Positions 47,441 to 54,891 of a stretch of DNA of 64,000 nucleotides are shown here, one piece after another. The DNA lies in assembly GCF_009769735.1 (NCBI RefSeq), contig NZ_WSRO01000002.1, positions 6,931,001 through 6,995,000 on the forward strand. The letters run 5' to 3'. The position numbers and the translations under genes were made by a program. How positions within the stretch are numbered: position 1 is the stretch's first letter; each line of letters opens with the position of its first letter. The notes under the pieces are model-generated. The model saw only the letters and a program-made list of their open reading frames with translations. It did no database searches and was not told the origin of the DNA. Source of the DNA: Streptomyces sp. BA2 (GTDB lineage: Bacteria; Actinomycetota; Actinomycetes; Streptomycetales; Streptomycetaceae).

Positions 47441-48259
47441 TCAGGCGCTGTCCGGCGTCACAAAGTGCGCACCCGCGTCCCGCAGCCGTCCGTCGAGGGC
47501 CGTGAACACCTCGGCGGACCGGTCGCCGGGCCACCCGTCGGGGAGGAGTTCCCCCGGCAGCCCCGGGTCCGCGTACGGCAGCCGGCGCCAGGAGTCCAGG
47601 GCGAGGAGATAGTCGCGGTACGCCTCCTCCGGCGGGGTCTGCGTCCGCCCCTGCCAGGCCCTGAGCACCGGCTCGTGCCGGTCGAGGAACGCCTCGTGCT
47701 CCTTGGCGATGGAGGACAGGTCCCACCAGCGGGCCACCGCGTCCGCCGTCGCCGCGAAGCCCAGGTGCTCGCCCCGGAACAGGTCGACGTACGAGGCGAG
47801 TTGGAGGCGCTCCAGGGTGTGCCTTGTCTCTTCGTAGAGGTGCGCCGGAGCGATCCACACCCCCGGAGCGGCCGTGCCGAAACCCAGTCCGGCGAGGCGG
47901 GAGCGCAGCACGTGCCGCTTCTGGCGCTCCGACTCCGGCACGGAGAAGACGGCGAGCACCCAGCCGCTGTCGCGCCGGGCCGCCGGGGGAGACGCGTAGA
48001 TGCGCCGGTCGCCGTCCTCCAGGAGCTGGCGCGCGTCCGGCGACAGGGCGTACCCCGCCGCGCCCGCAGCTGTCCGCGCCGGGACGAGCAGCCCGCGCCG
48101 CTTGAGCCGGGACACGGACGAGCGCACGGACGGGGCGTCCACGCCGACCGGGGCGAGGAGCCTGACCAGTTCGGCGACGGGCACAGGGCCGGGGGCCGCG
48201 CGCCCGTAGGCGCCGTAGAAGGTGACGATCAGGGACCGTGGAGTGTGCTGCTCGGACAC
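47441..48259 (-). CDS. PaaX-family transcriptional repressor
   Basis: This 272-residue protein has an N-terminal winged-helix PaaX domain (SLIVTFYGAYGR, VRSSVSRLKRRGLLV) followed by the PaaX central domain (WVLAVFSVPESERQKRHVLRSRLAGLGFG). The C-terminal RDYLLALDSWRRLPYADPGLP is the PaaX_C signature. PaaX repressors are released from DNA by aryl-CoA thioesters. It is 4 bp after the aryl-CoA ligase gene in one operon, so the enzyme that makes the inducer and the sensor are expressed together. GTG 48259 is the start. Confidence 0.9.
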   Translation of the reverse strand: MSEQHTPRSLIVTFYGAYGRAAPGPVPVAELVRLLAPVGVDAPSVRSSVSRLKRRGLLVPARTAAGAAGYALSPDARQLLEDGDRRIYASPPAARRDSGWVLAVFSVPESERQKRHVLRSRLAGLGFGTAAPGVWIAPAHLYEETRHTLERLQLASYVDLFRGEHLGFAATADAVARWWDLSSIAKEHEAFLDRHEPVLRAWQGRTQTPPEEAYRDYLLALDSWRRLPYADPGLPGELLPDGWPGDRSAEVFTALDGRLRDAGAHFVTPDSA

Positions 48260-48263
48260 GTGA

Positions 48264-49904
48264 TCACTCTACGGGCCCGGGCTCCCGCAGCCGGAACCGT
48301 TGCAGCTTGCCTGTCGCGGTGCGCGGCAGTGCGTCCAGATAGACGATCTCGCGCGGGCACTTGTACGGCACCAGCTCACCCTTCACGAACTCGCGCAGCC
48401 GGTCGGGGTCCCGCCGTGTTCCCGGCCGCTGGACGACGTACGCGACGACTGTCTGCCCGCGCAGCTCGTCGGGGCGCCCCACGACGGCGGTCTCCAGGAC
48501 GTCGGGGTGGCGCATGAGGGCTTCCTCGACCTCCGGGCCCGCGATGTTGTACCCGGCCGAGATGATCATGTCGTCCGCGCGGGCCACGTAGGTGAAATAG
48601 CCGTCGGCGTCGCGCACGTAGGTGTCACCGGTGACGTTCCAGCCGTGGCGTACGTACTGAAGCTGCCGCTCGTCCCCCAGATACCGGCAGCCGACAGGGC
48701 CGCGCACGGCGAGCAGGCCCGGCTCGCCGTCCGGCACCGGAGCACCCGAGTCGTCGACCACGCGCGCGTGCCACCCCGGAACGGGGCGGCCCGTGGTGCC
48801 GGGCCTGATCGCCTCATCGGCGGCGGAGATGAAGATATGGAGCAGCTCGGTCGCACCGATGCCGTTGATGATGCGGTGGCCGGTGCGCTCGTGCCAGGCC
48901 TGCCAGGTGGCGGCGGGCAGGTTCTCGCCCGCGGAGACGCACCGCCGCAGCGTGGAGACGTCGTGCGCGTCCGGCTTGCTCAGCTCGTCGAGCATGGCGC
49001 GGTAGGCGGTCGGCGCAGTGAAGAGCACCGTCACGCCGTGCTCGGCGATCGCGGGCAACAGCTGCTTGGGGCCCGCCTGTTCGAGCAGGAGCGAGGAGGC
49101 GCCGACCCGCAGCGGGAAGATGACGAGCCCGCCGAGTCCGAAGGTGAAACCGAGCGGAGGGCTGCCCGCGAACACGTCGTCGGGCCCCGGCTTCAGGACG
49201 TGGCGCGCGAAGGTGTCGGCGATGGCGAGCACGTCACGGTGGAAGTGCATGCAGCCCTTGGGGCGGCCCGTGGTGCCGGACGTGAACGCGATGAGGGCGA
49301 CGTCGTCGGCGGAGGTGTCGACGGGTTCGTAGACCTCTGGCTGCCGGGCGGCGCGCGCCAGCAGGTCGTCGTCCGCTTCCCCGCCGAAGGTGGTCACGTC
49401 GAGCCCGGGGATCCCGGCCTTGACCAGGTCGTCCACGGCGCGGGCGTCACACAGCGCGTGGCCGACCTCGGCGATCTCGCAGATCGTGGCCAGTTCGTTC
49501 GGGCGCTGCTGGGCCAGGACGGTGACCGCGACGGCGCCCGCCTTCATCACCGCGAGCCAGCAGGCCGCGAGCCAGGGGGTGGTAGGACCGCGCAGCAGGA
49601 CGCGCTGACCGGGCCGTACGCCGAGTTCGCCGGTCAGGACGTGCGCGATCCGGTCGACGTGCCGCTGCAGCTCGCCGTACGTCCACACGTCGCCGGAGCC
49701 CGCGCGGAACGCGGGCCGGTCGCCGCCGAGCCGCTCCACCGTCCTGTCCAGGAGCTCGGCGCCGCAGTTGAGTCGATCGGCGTAATGCAGCTCGGGCCGG
49801 TCGTGGACGAACGCGGGCCACTGCTCCGGCGGCGGGAGATGATCCCGGGCGAAGGTGTCCACGTGAGCCGATGGGTGGAGTCGCAGTGCACTCTTGGCGT
49901 CCAC
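48264..49904 (-). CDS. Aryl-CoA ligase (benzoate / 2-aminobenzoate-CoA ligase family)
   Basis: This 546-residue ANL-superfamily enzyme forms aryl-CoA from an aromatic acid, ATP and CoA. Motifs are AFTSGTTGRPKG, GIGATELLHIF, TGDTYVRDADGY and the A10-type lysine in PRTATGKLQRF. The ADRLNCGAELLDR stretch near the N-terminus and SPPLGFTFGLGG are typical of benzoate- and aminobenzoate-CoA ligases. GTG 49904 is the start. It is divergent from the acyl-CoA dehydrogenase and shares a promoter region with the second palindrome. Confidence 0.9.
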   Translation of the reverse strand: MDAKSALRLHPSAHVDTFARDHLPPPEQWPAFVHDRPELHYADRLNCGAELLDRTVERLGGDRPAFRAGSGDVWTYGELQRHVDRIAHVLTGELGVRPGQRVLLRGPTTPWLAACWLAVMKAGAVAVTVLAQQRPNELATICEIAEVGHALCDARAVDDLVKAGIPGLDVTTFGGEADDDLLARAARQPEVYEPVDTSADDVALIAFTSGTTGRPKGCMHFHRDVLAIADTFARHVLKPGPDDVFAGSPPLGFTFGLGGLVIFPLRVGASSLLLEQAGPKQLLPAIAEHGVTVLFTAPTAYRAMLDELSKPDAHDVSTLRRCVSAGENLPAATWQAWHERTGHRIINGIGATELLHIFISAADEAIRPGTTGRPVPGWHARVVDDSGAPVPDGEPGLLAVRGPVGCRYLGDERQLQYVRHGWNVTGDTYVRDADGYFTYVARADDMIISAGYNIAGPEVEEALMRHPDVLETAVVGRPDELRGQTVVAYVVQRPGTRRDPDRLREFVKGELVPYKCPREIVYLDALPRTATGKLQRFRLREPGPVE

Positions 49905-49966
49905 AGCGGGTCGCCCCCTTGCCGTTCGGGCTTGTGGTGAGCTCGCGCAACGAGCGTATCGTGATG

Positions 49967-49980
49967 GTGACGACAGTCAA
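49967..49980. promoter_or_regulatory. Putative PaaX-family operator, site 2
   Basis: GTGAC-GACA-GTCAA lies in the divergent region between the ligase and the acyl-CoA dehydrogenase. It differs from site 1 at two positions. Confidence 0.5.
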
Positions 49981-50007
49981 CGGTGCGCGATAGAGGAGGG
50001 GCCCGAC

Positions 50008-51168
50008 ATGACGGCATTCTCGCTCAATCCAGAACAAATTGCCTGGTGTGCGGAGCTACGGACCCTCGGCGACGAGCGGCTGCGCCCGCTGGCGGAGAAG
50101 GGTGAGCCGGGCCGCGTGAACCGCCCGCTGGTGGAGGCGCTGGGGGAACTGGGGCTCCTTGACCGCCTGTTCGCGGGGGAGGGGCCGGGCGACAGGGCCG
50201 GCGGCGCCACATCGGGCGCCCTGGGCCTCTGCCTCCTGCGCGAGTCCCTCGCCTACGCCTGTACGGAGGCCGAGACCGCGCTCGCCCTGCAAGGCCTCGG
50301 GGCGCACCCCGTCGCCGCGTACGGCTCCGCGCGGCAGCGCGAACAGTGGCTCGCGCCCGCCCGCGCGGGGCACTCCGTCGCCGCCTTCGCGCTCTCCGAA
50401 CCCGGGGCGGGCTCGGACGCCGCCGCGCTGGCCCTGCGCGCCGCGCCGGACGGCCCATCCGCCTGGCGGCTCACCGGCGAGAAGTGCTGGATCTCGAACG
50501 CCCCCGAAGCCGACTTCTACACCGTCTTCGCCCGTACGACACCTGGCGCGGGCGCCCGGGGCGTCACCGCCTTCCTCGTGCCCGCCGACCGGGCGGGCCT
50601 CACGGGCACGCCCCTGGACATGCTCTCCCCGCACCCGATCGGCGCCCTCGCCTTCGACGGCGTGACCGTCACCGGCGAGGACGTGCTCGGCGAGCCCGAC
50701 CGCGGCTTCCGCGTCGCCATGACCACCCTCAACCGCTTCCGCCCCAGCGTCGGCGCCTTCGCGGTCGGCATGGCGGCGGCGGCGCTCGACGCCACGCTCG
50801 CGCATACCGCTCAACGGGACGCGTTCGGCGGCAAGTTGAAGGATCTCCAGGCGGTGGCCCACCAGGTCGCGGAGATGGCCACCCGGACCGAGGCGGCCCG
50901 CCTCATGGTGCATGCGGCGGCCGCGGCGTACGACCGCGGCGAACCGGACATCGCCCAACGCGCGGCCATGGCGAAGCTGTTGGCGACGGAGGCGGCGCAG
51001 TATGTCGTGGACGCGGCGGTTCAGCTGCATGGGGCGTGCGCGTTGCAGCGGGGGCATCTGCTTGAGCACCTCTACCGGGAGGTGCGGGCGCCGCGAATCT
51101 ATGAGGGGGCTAGCGAGGTGCAACGGTCCATCATCGCCAAGGAGTTGTACTCGGGTCCGAGCGGGTGA
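50008..51168 (+). CDS. Acyl-CoA dehydrogenase
   Basis: This 386-residue FAD enzyme has the family signatures AFALSEPGAGSDAAAL (FAD-binding), CWISNAPEADFY, and the final LHGACALQRGHLLEHLYREVRAPRIYEGASEVQRSIIAKEL. The catalytic base usually lies in the YEGASEVQ segment (Glu). GAGGAGGGG lies about 7 nt upstream of ATG 50008. In the anthranilate-like scheme it would desaturate a ring-derived acyl-CoA before hydration. The 3' untranslated region has a very large inverted repeat. Confidence 0.9.
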   Translation: MTAFSLNPEQIAWCAELRTLGDERLRPLAEKGEPGRVNRPLVEALGELGLLDRLFAGEGPGDRAGGATSGALGLCLLRESLAYACTEAETALALQGLGAHPVAAYGSARQREQWLAPARAGHSVAAFALSEPGAGSDAAALALRAAPDGPSAWRLTGEKCWISNAPEADFYTVFARTTPGAGARGVTAFLVPADRAGLTGTPLDMLSPHPIGALAFDGVTVTGEDVLGEPDRGFRVAMTTLNRFRPSVGAFAVGMAAAALDATLAHTAQRDAFGGKLKDLQAVAHQVAEMATRTEAARLMVHAAAAAYDRGEPDIAQRAAMAKLLATEAAQYVVDAAVQLHGACALQRGHLLEHLYREVRAPRIYEGASEVQRSIIAKELYSGPSG

Positions 51169-51171
51169 TTC

Positions 51172-51344
51172 TTTCCCCAACCCCGCCCCTTCCCGAAAAC
51201 CCGCTCGGCGCGGGGGCCTACCTGGGGGCTCCGCCCCCAGACCCCCGCTCCTCAAACGCCGGAGGGGCTGAATCTTTCAGCCCCTCCGGCGTTTGAGGAG
51301 GCCCTCGCGCAGCGAGTTTTCGGGAAGGGGCGGGGTTGGGGAAA
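51172..51344. repeat. Nested inverted repeats (terminator-like element)
   Basis: Outer perfect 29-bp arms (51172-51200 and 51316-51344) enclose a small hairpin (51222-51240) and an inner perfect 25-bp stem with a 3-nt loop (51248-51300, around CGCCGGAGGGGCTGAA). The inner stem resembles a repeat that I recall as common between Streptomyces genes. It probably ends transcription after the acyl-CoA dehydrogenase, before ridA. Confidence 0.8.
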
Positions 51345-51389
51345 AGCCCGCCGCAGGCGCAACGAACCCGCACACGAAGGAGAACCCCC

Positions 51390-51788
51390 ATGCCCCTCAA
51401 CCGCCTCAACCCCGTCGACCTCTCCCCACCCACCGGCTTCTCCCACGCCGTCACCGCGACCGGCAGCCGCCTCGTCTTCCTCGCGGGCCAGACCGCGCTC
51501 GACGCCGAAGGCAAAGTCACCGGCACCAGCCTCCCCGAGCAGTTCGAGCAGGCGCTGACCAACCTCCTCACGGCCCTGCGCCACGCAGGAGGCACCCCCG
51601 CCGACCTCGCCCGCGTCACCGTCTACGCCACGGACGTCGCCGACTACCGCGAGCAGGCCCCGCAACTCGGGCGCATTTGGCGGAAGTTGGCCGGCCGTGA
51701 CTACCCCGCCATGGCCGTGATCGGCGCGGTCCGCCTGTGGGACGAGCAGTGCCTGGTGGAGCTGGACGGGGTGGCGGTGCTCGACTGA
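51390..51788 (+). CDS. ridA: RidA-family enamine/imine deaminase
   Basis: This 132-residue RidA/YjgF/UK114 protein keeps the Arg in ARVTVYATDVADY and the conserved segment FLAGQTALDAEGKV. The C-terminal signature is RLWDEQCLVELDGVAVL, a variant of the usual PxxLVEIE end. RidA enzymes hydrolyse reactive enamines or imines. If the neighbouring genes degrade 2-aminobenzoyl-CoA, RidA would remove the amino group once the ring is reduced. AAGGAG precedes ATG 51390. Confidence 0.88.
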   Translation: MPLNRLNPVDLSPPTGFSHAVTATGSRLVFLAGQTALDAEGKVTGTSLPEQFEQALTNLLTALRHAGGTPADLARVTVYATDVADYREQAPQLGRIWRKLAGRDYPAMAVIGAVRLWDEQCLVELDGVAVLD

Positions 51789-51789
51789 C

Positions 51790-53133
51790 TCAGTCGCGCC
51801 CCGCGAATCTCGTCGTGGCGAACGCCGTCTTGTCCCGCCGCGACGTGCCGTCCGTGATCCACCAGTGCGTGGGGTCCTGCCCGTCCCGGCTCCAGCCCAG
51901 GATCAGCTCCTCCTTGCCGTCGGCGTCGAAATCGGCGGCGGCGTACGGACGCGCCTGCCGCCCTCGGAGAATCTTCGTCCGCTTCTCGCCGTCGATCAGC
52001 AGCGCGCCGTCGTCCGTGGCGACGAGGATGCCGTCCTTGCCGTCGCCGTCCGGGTCCGCGGATGTGTAATCGCCGGGGCCGTAGTAGGAGTTCCCGCGGC
52101 TCTTCGGGATCTTGTACGTGATCGGCTCACCGCCCTTGCCGGGGTAGACCGCGAGCGAGGCCACCACCTTTGGCCCCTCCACGCTCGCGTCCGGCTCGTT
52201 GTTGCGGCTGCCGTTGTCGCCGATGGCCACATGGCCGATGCCGTCACCGTCGTAGTCGCCGAACGCCACCGCGTTGCCCTCGCGCAGCTTGATGGAGGTG
52301 CGGGAGAGGCCGCTGCCGTCGCGCGCAGGGTAGAGGACCGCGCCCGTCTGCTCGCCGTCGTCGCCCTCATGGACGAGGAGACCGGTCGCGTGCGGCTCGC
52401 CCGACGGATCGATGTCGTCCGCGGCGAGCCGGCTGCCCCTGCCGGGCCGGGTGTCGGTGCGGGCCGCGGCACCGGAGCGGGTGAACGGGCCGTACAGGAG
52501 GACCACGGATCCGTCCTGCCGGAGCGCCGCGATGTCGTGGTGCCCGTCCCCGTCGAAGTCGCCCCGCTCGGGGGCGGTCAGATCCACGCCCGGACCGCCT
52601 GCCGGTATCCGGATCCGGGTCGCCTCCGCGTCGGTCTTCGGACCGCTCGGGCCACCCCAGTCCACGATCGGCCGCTGCCGCTCCTCGTACCAGCCGGACC
52701 GGGACTCCTCCTCCGGCACCTTCTCGGTGGTCATGGTGACGAAGTCGGGATAGCCGTCGCCGTCCAGGTCGGCGGTGGTGACGGTGCCCGCGGCGTAGTC
52801 GTACACGGCGTGCGTCGACGGGTCGAGCCCCTTCGCGGAGCCGAAGACGACGCCGGTGCGACCGTCTTCGGCCTGGCTGCGGGAGGCCAGCGGGACGAGC
52901 AGATCGCGGTGTCCGTCGCCGTTGATGTCGTCCGGGTCCTTGGATCCCTTGCCGTCCGAGGGCACGGGACGGGAAGCGGCCGGGGTCGACACGGGGTTGC
53001 CGCCGCCCTTGGACGTGGACGGCGACGGCTTCCCGCGGTCGGCCCGCTCACCGCAACCCGCCGCGAGCAGGGTCAGCGAGGCACAGAACACGACGAGGGC
53101 GCGCGTGCCGGGGACGGGGGTGCGATCTGCCAT
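51790..53133 (-). CDS. FG-GAP/VCBS-repeat lipoprotein
   Basis: This exported lipoprotein of 447 residues has the lipobox LAAGC (Cys27), then a Ser/Pro/Gly-rich linker. A beta-propeller of integrin-like FG-GAP repeats follows, each with a calcium-type loop: DINGDGHRDL, DLDGDGYPDF, DFDGDGHHDI, DYDGDGIGHV, DPDGDGKDGI and DFDADGKEEL. The role is unknown; such proteins often sit on the cell surface. It is convergent with ridA, 1 bp apart. Confidence 0.85.
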   Translation of the reverse strand: MADRTPVPGTRALVVFCASLTLLAAGCGERADRGKPSPSTSKGGGNPVSTPAASRPVPSDGKGSKDPDDINGDGHRDLLVPLASRSQAEDGRTGVVFGSAKGLDPSTHAVYDYAAGTVTTADLDGDGYPDFVTMTTEKVPEEESRSGWYEERQRPIVDWGGPSGPKTDAEATRIRIPAGGPGVDLTAPERGDFDGDGHHDIAALRQDGSVVLLYGPFTRSGAAARTDTRPGRGSRLAADDIDPSGEPHATGLLVHEGDDGEQTGAVLYPARDGSGLSRTSIKLREGNAVAFGDYDGDGIGHVAIGDNGSRNNEPDASVEGPKVVASLAVYPGKGGEPITYKIPKSRGNSYYGPGDYTSADPDGDGKDGILVATDDGALLIDGEKRTKILRGRQARPYAAADFDADGKEELILGWSRDGQDPTHWWITDGTSRRDKTAFATTRFAGRD

Positions 53134-53227
53134 GCGCCCACCCCAACACCGCGCCCTCGCCCACCTCCAGGGGCGACCGGTGATCGTTGCCCAGTCGTAG
53201 CGGGACAGCCGGGCAGCCGGACTCGCT

Positions 53228-54757
53228 CTAGATGTCCCGGAACGTCTCGATCTGCGCGCCCACGGAGTTGAGCCGCTCGGCCAGCTCCTCGTAGCCACGG
53301 TTGATCACGTACACGTTGCGCAGGACGGACGTGCCCTCGGCGGCCATCATCGCGAGCAGCACGACCACGGCGGGCCGCAGCGCCGGCGGGCACATCATCT
53401 CGGCGGCGCGCCAGCGGGTCGGCCCCTCCACCAACACGCGGTGCGGGTCGAGGAGTTGGAGGCGCCCGCCGAGGCGGTTCAGGTCGGTCAGATAGATCGC
53501 GCGGTTGTCGTAGACCCAGTCGTGGATCAGCGTCTTGCCCTGCGCCGCCGCCGCGATGGCCGCGAAGAAGGGGACGTTGTCGATGTTGAGGCCGGGGAAC
53601 GGCATCGGGTGGATCTTGTCGATCGGCGCCTCCAGCTTGGAGGGCCGGACGGTGAGGTCGATCAGGCGCGTACGGCCGTTGTCGGCGAAGTACTCCGCCG
53701 TGCGGTCGTGATCGAGCCCCATCTCCTCCAGGACCGCGAGCTCGATCTCCAGGAACTCGATCGGGACGCGGTTCACGGTCAGTTCGGACTCCGTGACGAC
53801 CGCCGCGGCGAGCAGGCTCATCGCCTCGACCGGGTCCTCGGAGGGCGAGTAGTCCACGTCGACGTCGATGTTCGGGACGCCGTGCACCGTGAGGGTTGTC
53901 GTGCCGATGCCCTCGACCTTGACGCCGAGCGCCTCCAGGAAGAAGCACAGGTCCTGGACCATGTAGTTCGACGAGGCGTTGCGGATGACGGTCGTGCAGT
54001 CGCTGCGCGCCGCGGCGAGCAGGGCGTTCTCGGTCACGGTGTCGCCGCGCTCGGTCAGCACGATGGGGCGGTCGGGGACGACGTCACGCGCGACCTCCGC
54101 GTGGTAGAGCCCCTCGGTCGCGGCGATGTCGAGCCCGAAGCGGCGCAGCGCGATCATGTGCGGCTCGATCGTGCGGGTGCCGAGGTCGCAACCGCCCGCG
54201 TACGGCAGCTTGAAGCGGTCCATGCGGTGAAGCAGCGGCCCCAGGAACATGATGATCGAGCGGGTCCGGATCGCGGCCTCCGCGTCGATCGCCTCCATGT
54301 CGAGCTTGGCCGGCGGCACGATCTCCAGGTCGACCCCGTCGTTGATCCAACGGGTGCGGACGCCGATCGAGCCGAGCACTTCGAGGAGGCGGTAGACCTC
54401 CTCGATGCGCGCCACGCGGCGCAGCACCGTGCGTCCCTTGTTGAGGAGGGAGGCGCAGAGCAGCGCCACGCAGGCGTTCTTGCTCGTCTTGACGTCGATG
54501 GAGCCGGAGAGCCGGCGGTTGCCGACCACTCGCAGATGCATGGGTCCCGCGTACCCGAGCGAGACGATTTCACTGTCGAGAGCCTCGCCAATACGGGCGA
54601 TCATCTCAAGGCTGATGTTCTGGTTGCCGCGCTCGATGCGGTTCACGGCGCTCTGACTTGTGCTGAGCGCCTCGGCAAGCTGCGACTGCGTCCAGCCCCT
54701 GTGCTGACGGGCGTCGCGGATGAGCTTGCCGATACGTACGAGGTAATCGTCTGCCAT
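53228..54757 (-). CDS. XRE-HTH fused to a MurA/EPSP-synthase-family domain
   Basis: This 509-residue protein has an XRE-family DNA-binding domain (residues about 8-62: QSQLAEALSTSQSAVNRIERG). It is followed by a complete UDP-GlcNAc enolpyruvyl transferase-like domain. The Lys/Asn pair of MurA is present in SKNACVAL, and the Cys-loop equivalent GGCDLGTRTIEP keeps the Cys that attacks PEP and is targeted by fosfomycin. The C-terminal NRGYEELAERLNSVGA is also MurA-like. Fusion of a DNA-binding domain to MurA is a Streptomyces feature and suggests self-regulation or a sensor role. A 16-bp palindrome lies 12 bp upstream of the start. Confidence 0.9.
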   Translation of the reverse strand: MADDYLVRIGKLIRDARQHRGWTQSQLAEALSTSQSAVNRIERGNQNISLEMIARIGEALDSEIVSLGYAGPMHLRVVGNRRLSGSIDVKTSKNACVALLCASLLNKGRTVLRRVARIEEVYRLLEVLGSIGVRTRWINDGVDLEIVPPAKLDMEAIDAEAAIRTRSIIMFLGPLLHRMDRFKLPYAGGCDLGTRTIEPHMIALRRFGLDIAATEGLYHAEVARDVVPDRPIVLTERGDTVTENALLAAARSDCTTVIRNASSNYMVQDLCFFLEALGVKVEGIGTTTLTVHGVPNIDVDVDYSPSEDPVEAMSLLAAAVVTESELTVNRVPIEFLEIELAVLEEMGLDHDRTAEYFADNGRTRLIDLTVRPSKLEAPIDKIHPMPFPGLNIDNVPFFAAIAAAAQGKTLIHDWVYDNRAIYLTDLNRLGGRLQLLDPHRVLVEGPTRWRAAEMMCPPALRPAVVVLLAMMAAEGTSVLRNVYVINRGYEELAERLNSVGAQIETFRDI

Positions 54758-54769
54758 GTTCCGCAGGTT

Positions 54770-54785
54770 ATCTCAGATATGAGAT
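54770..54785. promoter_or_regulatory. Palindrome in the promoter of the HTH-MurA gene
   Basis: ATCTCA-GATA-TGAGAT is a perfect 6-4-6 palindrome directly upstream of the ATG at 54757. The adjacent gene product has its own HTH domain, so autoregulation is plausible. Confidence 0.6.
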
Positions 54786-54828
54786 GACGCATGCGCTGGG
54801 GTAGGCCATACGGGAAATGACCGATTCG

Positions 54829-54888
54829 GTACGGAAGTTCCCGTACATCGTTCCTGTACGTCGTTTCCGTACGCCATGTGCCCGTACC
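54829..54888. repeat. GTAC-anchored near-tandem repeat
   Basis: Five GTAC starts at 54829, 54843, 54856, 54869 and 54884 (spacing 13 to 15 bp). Units resemble GTACGTCGTTTCC with variation. It lies in the gap between the amidohydrolase stop and the HTH-MurA promoter. Regular spacing could present repeated binding sites. Confidence 0.6.
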
Positions 54889-54891
54889 CGG

